A stretch of DNA of 23,579 nt from Bacteroidota bacterium (lineage in GTDB: Bacteria; Bacteroidota; Bacteroidia; Bacteroidales; Lentimicrobiaceae), in NCBI GenBank assembly GCA_023428585.1, contig JAEYXG010000292.1:1-23579 (forward strand), read 5' to 3'. Below the pieces are notes generated by a model. It was not told the origin of the DNA and searched no databases. It saw only the letters and a list, made by a program, of their open reading frames with translations. Both the position numbers and the translations under genes were made by a program. Positions within the stretch are counted from its first letter, which is position 1, and each line of letters opens with the position of its first letter. This document shows, piece after piece, positions 1-8,761 of this stretch.

Positions 1-1051
1 TGTTAAGACATCGACACTGACAGAGAAGTATCTCGCTGAAAAATACCCAGTTATAAAAAGCGAATCGAATATTATAATTAATGGTGCCATTTGTCCGAAT
101 GAAGCCCTGATAGCTGAAATTAACAAACTCAAACCCGGTTTTGCATTGATAAAGAATGAAACTATCCTTGCAATGTGTTTGAATGAGGAGGATTTTAAAG
201 CCCAGTCAAATTCAATTGAGGAAATTGAAACAAATGTTGAGTTTCTGGAGATAGTTAATACATGGGATATATTCGCACGCAATGACCTAGCCATAAAGGA
301 TGATTATTTGCTATTGACAGCCGGTAGAAAGTCACAACCCATACCTTCACATTGCCTTGCAATATCACCTGAGAATATTTTTATTGAAGAAGGGGCAGAA
401 ATACTTGCATCGACTTTAAATGCTAAAGATGGCCCCATTTACATTGGTAAGAATGCCGTAGTGATGGAAGGCTCAAATTTAAGAGGCCCATTGGCATTGT
501 GTGATAATTCAACCGTTAAGATGGGGGCAAAGATTTATGGAGGAACAACCATAGGCCCATATTCAAAAGTTGGCGGTGAAATTAATAATTCAGTAATTTT
601 TGGTTACTCAAACAAGGCACATGATGGCTTTATGGGGCACTCGGTAATTGCAGAATGGTGCAATATAGGAGCAGATACCAATACTTCCAATCTGAAGAAC
701 ACATACGATAATGTTAAGCTCTGGAATTATGCTGATGAAACCTTTGTTGAAACAAACCAACAGTTTTGCGGATTAATCATGGGTGACCATACAAAATGTG
801 GCATTAACACCATGTTTAATACAGGGACAGTTGTGGGGGTGAGCGTAAATGTATTCGGATCTGGTTTCCAGCGAAATTTTATTCCATCGTTTAAATGGGG
901 CGGTGTTGCGGGATTGCAAACTTTTAATCCTAAAAAAGCTATTGAAATTGCAAGGGGAATGTTCAAGCGCAGAGACCTTGAATTTACTGATGCCGATTCC
1001 CGATTGATTGAAGCCGTGTACAACCTTACTCACGAATATAGGAAAATCTAA
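1..1051 (+). CDS. GlmU-like sugar-1-phosphate nucleotidyltransferase/acyltransferase (5' partial)
   Basis: The reading frame is open from base 2, so the gene begins before the window; the TTG at 146 is internal. By my memory of the family (about 390 to 400 residues) some 45 N-terminal residues are missing. What remains is the end of the nucleotidyltransferase-like domain followed by a left-handed beta-helix built from hexapeptide repeats (about 380-850), with turns such as IYIGKNA, TIGPYSK and NIGADTN. The segment KAHDGFMGHS (codons from about 614; His codon at 620-622) sits where GlmU carries its catalytic acetyltransferase histidine. The Bacteroidota family is described as GlmU-related, using a sugar phosphate and an acyl donor to make a nucleotide sugar for the envelope; the exact substrate is unknown. 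It lies 145 bp upstream of lon on the same strand, with a possible promoter between them, so co-transcription is not required. Confidence 0.85.
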   Translation, partial: VKTSTLTEKYLAEKYPVIKSESNIIINGAICPNEALIAEINKLKPGFALIKNETILAMCLNEEDFKAQSNSIEEIETNVEFLEIVNTWDIFARNDLAIKDDYLLLTAGRKSQPIPSHCLAISPENIFIEEGAEILASTLNAKDGPIYIGKNAVVMEGSNLRGPLALCDNSTVKMGAKIYGGTTIGPYSKVGGEINNSVIFGYSNKAHDGFMGHSVIAEWCNIGADTNTSNLKNTYDNVKLWNYADETFVETNQQFCGLIMGDHTKCGINTMFNTGTVVGVSVNVFGSGFQRNFIPSFKWGGVAGLQTFNPKKAIEIARGMFKRRDLEFTDADSRLIEAVYNLTHEYRKI

Positions 1052-1088
1052 ACCTTTTATTACCATTCTTGTTAATCGGATGACTTCT

Positions 1089-1103
1089 GTCGAGCGAGTC
1101 GAC
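1089..1103. repeat. Inverted repeat GTCGA-N5-TCGAC upstream of lon
   Basis: The two 5-base arms GTCGA and TCGAC are separated by GCGAG. The right side includes a full GTCGAC palindrome (1098-1103). A second GTCGAC lies at 1160-1165, 62 bp away, and the pair flanks the candidate lon promoter. It may be an operator or chance; the arms are too short for a terminator and no T-tract follows. Confidence 0.4.
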
Positions 1104-1119
1104 AATGATGGCATAGTAT

Positions 1120-1148
1120 TTGACATTGGGGTGTATTGCTATTATTAT
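1120..1148 (+). promoter_or_regulatory. Candidate lon promoter (TTGACA-17-TATTAT)
   Basis: TTGACA at 1120-1125 is followed after 17 bp by TATTAT at 1143-1148, which is close to the classic sigma-70 form, and lies 48 bp before the lon start. The base before it makes TTTG (1119-1122), which would also serve as a Bacteroidota -33 element, but no good TAnnTTTG follows at the expected distance. No CIRCE-type heat-shock operator is visible. This is a match to consensus only. Confidence 0.4.
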
Positions 1149-1196
1149 TAGTGTTTTTTGTCGACCCAAATATTCAGGTTTATTAACTAAATAATT

Positions 1197-3626
1197 ATGA
1201 GTAAAACTAGAATCGAGCTTACTGACTTGATAGAGAATGATTCAGAGTTTATTCCTCTACTCACAAGTAGGGATGAAGAACTTATGAATGCTGAAGAAGT
1301 GCCTGATATACTGCCAATTTTGCCGCTTCGGAATACCGTACTTTTTCCGGGTGTTGTCATACCTATTACCGTTGGACGTGACAAGTCAATCAAGCTTATA
1401 AAAGATTATTACAAAGGGAATAAGATTATTGGAGCAGTTGCTCAAAAGGATTTTGAAATAGAAGATCCCACAGCAAGAGACCTTAATGAAATTGGAACCA
1501 TTGCATATATTATTAAAATTCTTCAAATGCCCGATGGTAGTACAACAGCCATTATTCAAGGCAAGAAGAGATTCAGAATAATAGAGGTGATTCAGGATGA
1601 ACCTTATTTCATGGCAAAGGTTTCACCTGTTGAAAACACGAAGAAAGTTCTTAGGGACAAGAAATTCAATGCACTAATGTCGTCTATCAAGGATTTGGCA
1701 ATACAGATCATTAACTTGTCGCCAAATCTTCCATCAGATAGTGTTTTTGCAATCCGGAACATAGAAAGTCCGGTTTTTCTTGTCAACTTCATCTCTTCTA
1801 ATCTCAATATATCATTGGAAGAGAAACAGATGCTTCTTACTATCACTGATTTGATTGATCGGGCAAATACAGTGCTTGGAATGCTGACGAAAGAATTACA
1901 GATAATAGAGTTAAAGAATCAAATACAGAACAAGGTAAAAATAGACCTTGACAAACAGCAGAGAGAGTTCCTGCTTAATCAACAGCTAAAGACAATTCAG
2001 GCTGAGTTGGGCGACAATCCGAATGCTCATGAAATATCCGAACTTCGACAAAGAGCTGCCAACAAAAGATGGCCTGACAATGTGGCTTCAACTTTTGATA
2101 AGGAAATGTCAAAATTGCAAAGGATTAATCCTGCTGCAATGGAGTATTCAATGCAGTTGAATTACCTTGAGATTTTACTTGATTTACCTTGGAGTGAATA
2201 TACAAAAGATAATTTCAACTTGAATAGAGCCCAAAGAATACTTGATAAAGATCATTTTGGACTTGAATCAGTGAAGGAGCGAATCATTGAATACCTCGCA
2301 GTACTCAAGTTGAAAGGTGATATGAAATCTCCGATTTTATGCCTGTATGGACCTCCGGGCGTCGGTAAGACTTCTCTGGGCAAGTCCATTGCAAAAGCAG
2401 TAAACCGTCAATATATAAGAATGTCGTTGGGTGGTTTGCGTGATGAAGCAGAAATCAGAGGCCACCGCAAAACATATATTGGAGCAATGCCCGGCCGAAT
2501 ATTGCAAAGTATTCGTAAGGCCAAAGCTTCAAATCCGGTGTTCGTGCTTGATGAAATTGATAAGGTTATTGGTGCCAACATTAATGGAGACCCTTCTGCA
2601 GCTTTGCTTGAGGTTCTTGATCCGGAACAGAATAATACGTTCTATGATAACTTCATTGAGCTCGAATATGACTTGTCGAGAGTTATGTTCATTGCTACTG
2701 CCAACAATCTGTCGACCATTCATCCCGCTTTACGCGATAGGATGGAGGTGATTGAAATAAACGGTTACCTATTGGAAGAAAAGATTGAGATTGCGCGAAG
2801 GCATTTAATACCCAAGCAACTCGCAGAACATGGTGTTAAACCTGATCAGGTGGAGTTCTCAAAGAAGATAATTGAAACAATAATTGATAAATATACCCGT
2901 GCGTCAGGTGTTAGGGCACTTGAAAAGTGTATTGCCAAAGTGATTAGGCATCAGGCAAAATACATTGTTACAGGTGAAAAGTACAATATTAAGATAACAG
3001 AAGCTGATTTATCAAAGATTCTAGGCATTTCAAAGTTCAAGTATGAGATAGATAATGATATTCATGTGCCTGGTGTAGTTACAGGTTTAGCATGGACACC
3101 TGTAGGAGGGGAGATCCTCTTTGTTGAAACCAGCTTAAGCCGTGGAACAGGTACATTGGGTATTACCGGTAATCTGGGTGACGTAATGAAGGAATCGGCA
3201 ACTATTGCCTATGAATTTCTCAAATCAAAGAGTGATAAGCTTAAGATACCCGCTGAGATGTTCGAAAAGAACAATGTTCATATTCACATCCCTGAAGGCG
3301 CAACACCAAAAGATGGTCCATCAGCTGGGATTACTATGTTTACGGCCCTTGCATCTGCCTATACCCAGAAAAAAGTGCGACCAAAACTTGCCATGACAGG
3401 TGAAATTACTCTCCGTGGTAAGGTTCTGGCTGTTGGAGGAATAAAGGAGAAAATACTCGCAGCCCGCCGTGCTGGAATAAAGGAGATTATACTTCCAATT
3501 GATAATAAAAAGGATATTGACGACATCAACCCAGTCTATGTGAAGGGTTTGACTTTCCATTACGTTGAGCAAATGATTGAAGTGTTAAGTCTGGCATTGG
3601 ATGGAAAGAATAATAGTAAAAGCTAG
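1197..3626 (+). CDS. lon: ATP-dependent protease Lon
   Basis: This is a full-length LonA-type protease of 809 residues; E. coli Lon has 784. It degrades damaged and regulatory proteins in the cytoplasm as a homohexamer. An N-terminal substrate-binding domain (about 37-240) begins with ILPLRNTVLFPG. A coiled linker follows, then the AAA+ module with Walker A GPPGVGKT at 385-392, Walker B VFVLDEID at 448-455 and the sensor segment ATANN at 500-504. The C-terminal S16 protease domain has catalytic Ser709 in PKDGPSAG and Lys752 in GGIKEK. The 43-residue spacing between them equals that of E. coli S679 and K722, so the enzyme should be active. The ATG at 1197 is chosen because the sequence before the conserved domain matches the short N-terminal extension common in this phylum. 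A candidate promoter lies just upstream and a strong hairpin terminator 34 bp downstream, so it is probably a single-gene unit. Confidence 0.98.
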   Translation: MSKTRIELTDLIENDSEFIPLLTSRDEELMNAEEVPDILPILPLRNTVLFPGVVIPITVGRDKSIKLIKDYYKGNKIIGAVAQKDFEIEDPTARDLNEIGTIAYIIKILQMPDGSTTAIIQGKKRFRIIEVIQDEPYFMAKVSPVENTKKVLRDKKFNALMSSIKDLAIQIINLSPNLPSDSVFAIRNIESPVFLVNFISSNLNISLEEKQMLLTITDLIDRANTVLGMLTKELQIIELKNQIQNKVKIDLDKQQREFLLNQQLKTIQAELGDNPNAHEISELRQRAANKRWPDNVASTFDKEMSKLQRINPAAMEYSMQLNYLEILLDLPWSEYTKDNFNLNRAQRILDKDHFGLESVKERIIEYLAVLKLKGDMKSPILCLYGPPGVGKTSLGKSIAKAVNRQYIRMSLGGLRDEAEIRGHRKTYIGAMPGRILQSIRKAKASNPVFVLDEIDKVIGANINGDPSAALLEVLDPEQNNTFYDNFIELEYDLSRVMFIATANNLSTIHPALRDRMEVIEINGYLLEEKIEIARRHLIPKQLAEHGVKPDQVEFSKKIIETIIDKYTRASGVRALEKCIAKVIRHQAKYIVTGEKYNIKITEADLSKILGISKFKYEIDNDIHVPGVVTGLAWTPVGGEILFVETSLSRGTGTLGITGNLGDVMKESATIAYEFLKSKSDKLKIPAEMFEKNNVHIHIPEGATPKDGPSAGITMFTALASAYTQKKVRPKLAMTGEITLRGKVLAVGGIKEKILAARRAGIKEIILPIDNKKDIDDINPVYVKGLTFHYVEQMIEVLSLALDGKNNSKS

Positions 3627-3659
3627 GTTTTAAACTCCGTATAGAATATACTTTTAAGT

Positions 3660-3694
3660 AAAAAAATCACGCAGTTGAACTGCGTGATTTTTTC
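3660..3694 (+). terminator. Rho-independent terminator after lon
   Basis: A perfect 16-bp inverted repeat (arms 3661-3676 and 3678-3693, centre G3677) has a GC-containing core CACGCAGTT and ends in a run of six T on the plus strand. The left arm starts with a run of A, so it could also end leftward transcription from the M1 peptidase gene, whose stop is at 3765. Confidence 0.93.
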
Positions 3695-3764
3695 TTATAA
3701 GACATTTCAGAATTGATGGGAATACCTGTCAATATTGTATAATCAATTTTTCATGTTGAAACAA

Positions 3765-5747
3765 TTATTTCAATATAATCAATTTGTCAGTAAAACTGAA
3801 GTTTTCATTGCTAACTCTTAAAAAATAAGTACCATTCCCATATTCCGATAAATTCAAGGGATAGCTATTCGATCCTACTGATGCATTCAATCTTTTGTCA
3901 AGCAAAATTGATCCATGAGATGAGATTATCTGTAGGTTGAAAACGGAAGGTTGCTGACTATTGAATACAACATTGAATAAACCTTGAGAAGGATTTGGAA
4001 GAACTTTAACGGTTGATTTATCTGTTTCAGGATTTGAATTTGTTCCTACAATCAATGAGGCATTTTTTAGTATGATCTTGTTATTTGGATCGAACTGCAA
4101 TAAAAGAGGCCGTTTATCAAAAATAAACGAATAATTCTGATCATTGAATTCATTCATTACCGTAAATAAGGTATCATCTTCAGTAAAAGCGACTCTTAGT
4201 TCTATCGGCATCTTAAAGAATCCCGTATTGGTTTGTGTTTGTTTGGTATTAAATTTCACTTCCCATTGGTTTTGTGAAAGCTGGATAATTTCATAGGTAT
4301 TGTAATACGTCGGATGGTTTGGTGTATAAAGCCACTGGTCAAAGAAGTAGTTCAAGTCCATGCCTGTAGTCTCATTCATTTTTTCAACAAAATCGGGAAT
4401 TGTTGCTGATTGATACCTGAAATTTACGGTGTCATTTGCATATTCATAAATACTGTTGAAGAAGAGCGAATCACCCACAACATTTCTATACATATAGAGG
4501 ATACACGATGCCTTCATGTAGGTAATTGCATAATTAAACAATACATTGTTTGAAGGAGGATTTATAGCCCAATCAGGATTGGAGATAGCCCAACCAGGAT
4601 TGCTGTTCATATAATAAGAAGCATTTGACTCCATTTCATTCACATACTCTTCAAAACCATAAACCTCACCGGTCCATAATGCTTCAATATATGTAGCAAA
4701 ACCCTCGTTCAACCATATATCAGCCCAGGTAGCACAAGTAATCATATCTCCAAACCATTGGTGAGCATATTCGTGGGCAATCAGGCTGGAATACCAGCAA
4801 CCTGGACATAAGCTAGTGAGTGTTTGATTTTCCATGCCTCCCCAGGTAAATTGAGGTCCTACAGTAGCAAATCCATTCTTTTCAAATGGGTGCTCACCAA
4901 ACAAAGAGACATAAAAGTCAGTTAATGGTAATATCATCTGCTTCATGGCAGATGGATTCTCACCAGGATTATAGTAAAAACGGATTGGCAATGTATCACT
5001 TTGATTATCTGGATTTATCCAATTCACTATATTGAGATTGTAATTAACTCTTGATGAGATTACCATCAGATATGTTGCGATTGGATCACGGCTGATCCAA
5101 GTATACCATAAAGAATCAGCAACAACAACAGAATCAGCAAGCCTGCCGTTTGATCCAAGTTTTACATTCAAAGGCACTTTTGCCCTCAATTCTAGTGTTG
5201 CCTTATCACTTGGCTCATCATAACAAGGAAACCACTTACGCGCACCTTGGGGTTCAGCATCTGTAAAAACAAAGCCATTGCTGACATAAAAAGCATTATC
5301 GGTTACATTCAGATGATTATAGCTAATAATTACCTCAGCAATTTCTCCAGGTTGATAGGTCCTGTCAAGATTAATTTGTAAACGGTTAAGTTGATGGCTA
5401 AATGAAGTTCCGGCTCCTCCAACAGCTTCCACTTCAATAGAACTGTTCACGGCATTCAGAACAATTGAGGATAATGTACTGTCGACTTTAAATGTAACAG
5501 TATTTGTACCGGTGAAACTTTTAGGGTAAGGTGATATGTAGCAGTTGAATATGTCGAGATCAAGGCTATAATTCAATACATCAAAAGAGTGACGAGGTGA
5601 ATTGGGAGATGATGATACCAAAGGGGTGAGGTTATTTTGCTTCTTGGTAGCACAAATCTCGCTACCTCTCATAGTGCTGAAATCCTGGGCAAGCAGAGTA
5701 AAACAAACCAGATTCATCAGGAAGAATAGGGTAAAGTTCTTTTTCAT
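3765..5747 (-). CDS. Secreted M1-family aminopeptidase with T9SS C-terminal sorting domain
   Basis: The 660-residue protein starts with a Sec signal peptide (hydrophobic 5-19, likely cleaved after LLA at 20). A beta-sandwich domain (about 50-235) precedes the gluzincin catalytic domain. There the exopeptidase motif GGMEN (303-307, a variant of GAMEN), the zinc motif HEYAH (325-329) and the third zinc ligand Glu348 in WLNEGF form HExxH-x18-E; Tyr410 in TYMKAS matches the catalytic tyrosine of the family. Activity is therefore expected: removal of N-terminal amino acids from peptides. The final 80 residues (about 580-660), beginning KVLPNPSQG and ending FTDKLIILK, form a Por-secretion tail, so the enzyme should cross the outer membrane by T9SS and be released or anchored. 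The helical C-terminal domain of animal and E. coli aminopeptidase N is absent, which is usual for short bacterial members. It is divergent from the SBP lipoprotein gene and shares a 100-bp promoter region with it. Confidence 0.93.
   Translation of the reverse strand: MKKNFTLFFLMNLVCFTLLAQDFSTMRGSEICATKKQNNLTPLVSSSPNSPRHSFDVLNYSLDLDIFNCYISPYPKSFTGTNTVTFKVDSTLSSIVLNAVNSSIEVEAVGGAGTSFSHQLNRLQINLDRTYQPGEIAEVIISYNHLNVTDNAFYVSNGFVFTDAEPQGARKWFPCYDEPSDKATLELRAKVPLNVKLGSNGRLADSVVVADSLWYTWISRDPIATYLMVISSRVNYNLNIVNWINPDNQSDTLPIRFYYNPGENPSAMKQMILPLTDFYVSLFGEHPFEKNGFATVGPQFTWGGMENQTLTSLCPGCWYSSLIAHEYAHQWFGDMITCATWADIWLNEGFATYIEALWTGEVYGFEEYVNEMESNASYYMNSNPGWAISNPDWAINPPSNNVLFNYAITYMKASCILYMYRNVVGDSLFFNSIYEYANDTVNFRYQSATIPDFVEKMNETTGMDLNYFFDQWLYTPNHPTYYNTYEIIQLSQNQWEVKFNTKQTQTNTGFFKMPIELRVAFTEDDTLFTVMNEFNDQNYSFIFDKRPLLLQFDPNNKIILKNASLIVGTNSNPETDKSTVKVLPNPSQGLFNVVFNSQQPSVFNLQIISSHGSILLDKRLNASVGSNSYPLNLSEYGNGTYFLRVSNENFSFTDKLIILK
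4564..4605. repeat. In-frame 21-bp tandem duplication inside the M1 aminopeptidase
   Basis: Two adjacent 21-bp units (4564-4584 and 4585-4605) match at 18 of 21 positions. In the protein they give a doubled NPxWAI motif (NPGWAIS then NPDWAIN, around residues 383-396), between the zinc-site helix and the catalytic tyrosine. It looks like a small in-frame expansion of a surface loop. Confidence 0.75.
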
Positions 5748-5767
5748 AGTTTGAGTGTTTGAAAGTT

Positions 5768-5775
5768 CAAATATA
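5768..5775 (-). promoter_or_regulatory. Bacteroidota -7 element for the M1 aminopeptidase gene
   Basis: The minus strand reads TATATTTG, an exact match to TAnnTTTG, 20 bp before the ATG at 5747. A TTG lies further upstream but at a spacing longer than usual (24 bp), so only the -7 half is convincing. Confidence 0.45.
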
Positions 5776-5820
5776 CTATTAATGAGGCCACATATAGATC
5801 AAGTACAATCATTTTTGTAA

Positions 5821-5828
5821 TACATTTG
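5821..5828 (+). promoter_or_regulatory. Bacteroidota -7 element for the SBP lipoprotein gene
   Basis: TACATTTG is an exact match to TAnnTTTG, 19 bp before the ATG at 5848. No clear TTTG is seen at the -33 position. Confidence 0.45.
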
Positions 5829-5847
5829 CCCATAGTAGCAAAATCTT

Positions 5848-7503
5848 ATGAAAAGTAAAACCGGATACTTCTTAATATTATTAATTTTCCTTGTTTCAGG
5901 ATGTACTACTTTTGACCGGCAGGATAGTAAACTTACTGTATTCAAATATAATGAATCATCGGGGATCACATCACTGGATCCTGCATTTGCCAGGAATCAG
6001 GCTAATATATGGGCAGTAAACCAATTATATAATGGGCTGGTACAACTCGATAGCATTTTGCAAATACAGCCCTGTATTGCTCGAAAATGGGAAATATCAG
6101 ATAATGGGACAACATATACCTTTATTCTACGGAGGGATGTCCGCTTTCATGATTCACCGGTATTCAATGACAGCATTGGTAGGCTAGTTAATGCCAATGA
6201 CGTGGTGTATAGTCTAAAGCGTTTGGCTGATGATAAATTGGCCTCACCAGGTGCCTGGATTATGAATCATGTGAAAGACAACAAGGGGGAAAAACATATT
6301 GTTGCCATAAACGATAGTATTGTAGAGATAAAACTAAAACAACCATTCCCGCCTTTTGCTGGAATGTTGAGTATGCAATACTGTTCTATAGTTCCTAAAG
6401 AAGCAATTGAATTTTATGGTGAAGATTTTAGGGTAAATCCCGTTGGAACAGGCCCTTTTAAGTTTAAAATGCTTAAAGAAGCGGTCAAGTTGGTGTTGGT
6501 TAAGAATCCTGACTATTTTGAGAAGGATTCCGCCGGTCAAAGGCTCCCATATCTTGATGCAGTCTCTATTTCCTTTATTATTGACAAGCAATCTGCATTC
6601 CTGGAATTCGTAAAAGGAAATCTTGATTTTATGTCAGGACTTGATGCAAGCTATAAAGACGAATTGCTCAGCCCATCAGGTGATCTGAAGAAAAAATATA
6701 GGGATAGGGTAAACCTTATAACCCAACCATATTTGAATACGGAATACCTTGGTATTGTGTATGATAAGAATAATCAGGTTATGAAGAAAAATCCTTTACA
6801 GGATATAAGAGTCAGAAAAGCAATAAACGTAGGCTTCGACAGGGAAAAAATGATAAGGTATCTAAGAAACCGAATAGGAGAACCGGGTACGGAAGGCATT
6901 ATTCCTGTTGGACTCCCTGGCTATAATGCTGATGCAGGTTATGGATATAAATATAATCCTGCGTTGGCCTCCAGATTACTTGAAGAAGCCGGTTATCCTG
7001 AAGGTAGAGGGTTACCTCCGATAACAATTTCAACAAATGCATCATATCTGGACATAAGTCAGTTTATTCAAAGTCAGCTGACTCAGATTGGTTTCAATAT
7101 AAAAATCGACGTTTCTCCACCCGGTACACTTAGAGAAAATATCGCCCAGGCAAGAGTTGCATTTTTCAGAGGTTCCTGGATTGCTGATTATCCTGATGCA
7201 GAGAATTATTTGTCGCTGTTTTATTCTTCGAACAAGAGTCCTGCAGGACCTAATTACACCCAATTTGAGGATAAATTATTTGATAAATTGTACAAGGATG
7301 CGATCAATGAGGCAAATGATTCCGTTAGATATAAATTATATAGGATAATGGACAGTGTGATGATGGAAAAGTCGCCAGTGGTAGTACTCTTCTATGATCA
7401 GGTTTTACGTTTTACCAGTAAGCAGATTTATTATCTTGGCTCCAATCCAATGAATCTTCTTGACTTGAAAAGAGTAGTTAAGGTTAATAAACCATTACAG
7501 TAA
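5848..7503 (+). CDS. Family 5 extracellular solute-binding lipoprotein (peptide ABC transporter type)
   Basis: The 551-residue protein starts with a lipoprotein signal peptide: a positively charged start, a hydrophobic stretch 7-16, and lipobox VSGC with Cys19 as the lipidated residue. The rest is one SBP_bac_5 domain of the DppA/OppA kind. Family signatures include SLDPAFARNQANIWAV near the start, WEISDNGTTYTFILR with FHDS in the first lobe, VGTGPFKF near 200, and PLQDIRVRKAINVGFDRE in the second lobe. Family members bind di- or oligopeptides, nickel or other ligands for an ABC importer. No permease or ATPase gene is adjacent, so its transporter partner must be elsewhere or it may work differently. 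The next gene starts 25 bp downstream and could be on the same transcript. Confidence 0.9.
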   Translation: MKSKTGYFLILLIFLVSGCTTFDRQDSKLTVFKYNESSGITSLDPAFARNQANIWAVNQLYNGLVQLDSILQIQPCIARKWEISDNGTTYTFILRRDVRFHDSPVFNDSIGRLVNANDVVYSLKRLADDKLASPGAWIMNHVKDNKGEKHIVAINDSIVEIKLKQPFPPFAGMLSMQYCSIVPKEAIEFYGEDFRVNPVGTGPFKFKMLKEAVKLVLVKNPDYFEKDSAGQRLPYLDAVSISFIIDKQSAFLEFVKGNLDFMSGLDASYKDELLSPSGDLKKKYRDRVNLITQPYLNTEYLGIVYDKNNQVMKKNPLQDIRVRKAINVGFDREKMIRYLRNRIGEPGTEGIIPVGLPGYNADAGYGYKYNPALASRLLEEAGYPEGRGLPPITISTNASYLDISQFIQSQLTQIGFNIKIDVSPPGTLRENIAQARVAFFRGSWIADYPDAENYLSLFYSSNKSPAGPNYTQFEDKLFDKLYKDAINEANDSVRYKLYRIMDSVMMEKSPVVVLFYDQVLRFTSKQIYYLGSNPMNLLDLKRVVKVNKPLQ

Positions 7504-7528
7504 TGATACATTTAATATAATTGATGCT

Positions 7529-8077
7529 ATGGTTGAAAATATTTACAATGAATTATCGTCTCCTGATTTCGAAGAGATAAAGCCTGCAGCGCTGGCAGAG
7601 AATGCAATTAAATTGATTGGGTATGATTGGATGTTGATTACTGCCGGTAAAGAGCAGCGCTATAATACAATGACAGCAAGTTGGGGTAGTATGGGAATGT
7701 TATGGAACAAACCTGTTATGTTTATTTTTATTAGGCCTCAACGATATACCTATGAGTTCGTGGAATTGGAGGAGAAGTTCACTTGCAGCTTCTTTGATGA
7801 AAAATATAGGAGTAAACTTAATTTCTGCGGAACATATTCCGGTCGTGATTGCAATAAGGTAGAAGAGGTAAATCTTACACCCATGTTTTCAGGTGATTAT
7901 ATTAGTTTTGAGGAAGCACGTATAATAATGGAATGTCGCAAGATCTATTATCAGGATATTAATCCTGATTGCTTTGTTCTTCCAGGTATTCAGAAGCATT
8001 ATCCTGACAATGATTATCACAGGATGTATATTGGTGAGATCATTTCACTGAAAGTCAAAAAGGAGCCCCAAGAATAA
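7529..8077 (+). CDS. Flavin reductase-like, FMN-binding split-barrel protein
   Basis: The 182-residue length and sequence fit the flavin reductase-like family. The segment YNTMTASWGSMGMLWNKP (about 45-62) is the typical flavin-binding core, followed by the FIRPQRYTYEF stretch and, near residues 95-110, FCGTYSGRDCNKVEE. Members bind FMN and either reduce free flavin with NAD(P)H or act as uncharacterised redox proteins; the substrate here is unknown. The ATG at 7529 gives a short N-terminal helix and the usual family length. It lies 25 bp after the SBP gene, with which I infer possible co-transcription, and no terminator is visible on either side. Confidence 0.88.
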   Translation: MVENIYNELSSPDFEEIKPAALAENAIKLIGYDWMLITAGKEQRYNTMTASWGSMGMLWNKPVMFIFIRPQRYTYEFVELEEKFTCSFFDEKYRSKLNFCGTYSGRDCNKVEEVNLTPMFSGDYISFEEARIIMECRKIYYQDINPDCFVLPGIQKHYPDNDYHRMYIGEIISLKVKKEPQE

Positions 8078-8168
8078 TTTCCAATTATTAGACTTCAATC
8101 CGTTAGTTTTTATAATTTTATGGCTTCGGGATTATTCATGAGGATTATCAAACAAAAAAACTTGCACC

Positions 8169-8759
8169 TTGGACTTTATTAATAACATACGAATATATTT
8201 CGGTAAACGGTTTTTGCGCAAAGAATTAGCCAAAACAACGCGAAAAAGGATACCTGTTAATCTCAATAATGCACATAACATTGGAATTATTTACTTACTA
8301 AATTCAGAAGATGATTATAACAGAGTGAGTTCATTTACCAGGGAACTTCAGGAAAAGCGAAAAAAGGTACAGGTTTTAGGATTATATCAATTTAACAGAA
8401 CACCGGTATTTTATATTCCCAAGCTTTCTTATGATCTCTTACTGCCCAAAGACCTCGATATCTTCTTCAGGCCCAAGGCGAATTTTGTAAAACAGTTTAT
8501 GAATGAAGAATTTGATGTACTGCTTGATTTGAGCAGTCCCGATAACTTCAGCCTACATTATATCGCCTGTCTGTCAAAAGCAAGTTTTAAACTTGGCAGA
8601 AAGATCGATGATCGGCCATTGCCATACGATATAATGATTGACACAAAATCTGATATTGATAGTAAGGAACTGATTGACCAAATAGTTCATTATACTGACA
8701 ATTTGGAATTTATTTCAGAAAACCAAGCAATAACACCAAAAATAGACCAACCTTATTAA
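8169..8759 (+). CDS. DUF6913 family protein of unknown function, TTG start
   Basis: The 196-residue protein resembles the family now called DUF6913, found in Bacteroidota next to dapA; I recognise it from the start (IRIYFGKRFLRKELAKTTRKR) and the motif LLDLSSPDNFSLHYIACLSKASFKLGR. It has a basic N-terminus, no signal peptide and no membrane segment, and is probably cytoplasmic. An in-frame stop lies at 8139-8141, no ATG follows until deep inside the gene, and TTG at 8169 is the only plausible start in the open stretch. The stop is 2 bp before dapA, so the two are surely co-transcribed and probably translationally linked. A role in or near lysine/cell-wall precursor synthesis is inference from this position alone. 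Confidence 0.78.
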   Translation: MDFINNIRIYFGKRFLRKELAKTTRKRIPVNLNNAHNIGIIYLLNSEDDYNRVSSFTRELQEKRKKVQVLGLYQFNRTPVFYIPKLSYDLLLPKDLDIFFRPKANFVKQFMNEEFDVLLDLSSPDNFSLHYIACLSKASFKLGRKIDDRPLPYDIMIDTKSDIDSKELIDQIVHYTDNLEFISENQAITPKIDQPY

Positions 8760-8761
8760 CC

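Noticed and set aside
146..1051. Treating the TTG at 146 as the start of the GlmU-like protein
   Set aside because: The frame continues upstream to the window edge with family-like sequence (TLTEKYLAEKYP), so the gene is cut by the window.
773..1126. Minus-strand open frames across the GlmU-like gene
   Set aside because: They lie opposite a strongly coding frame with hexapeptide repeats and have no recognisable protein features.
2431..2751. 106-codon plus-strand frame inside lon
   Set aside because: It is a shadow in another frame over the AAA+ domain; the lon frame is intact and conserved.
8138..8182. Lysine-responsive attenuator leader for dapA
   Set aside because: The 14-codon frame has only two Lys codons and no competing hairpins or terminator follow it, so attenuation is not supported.
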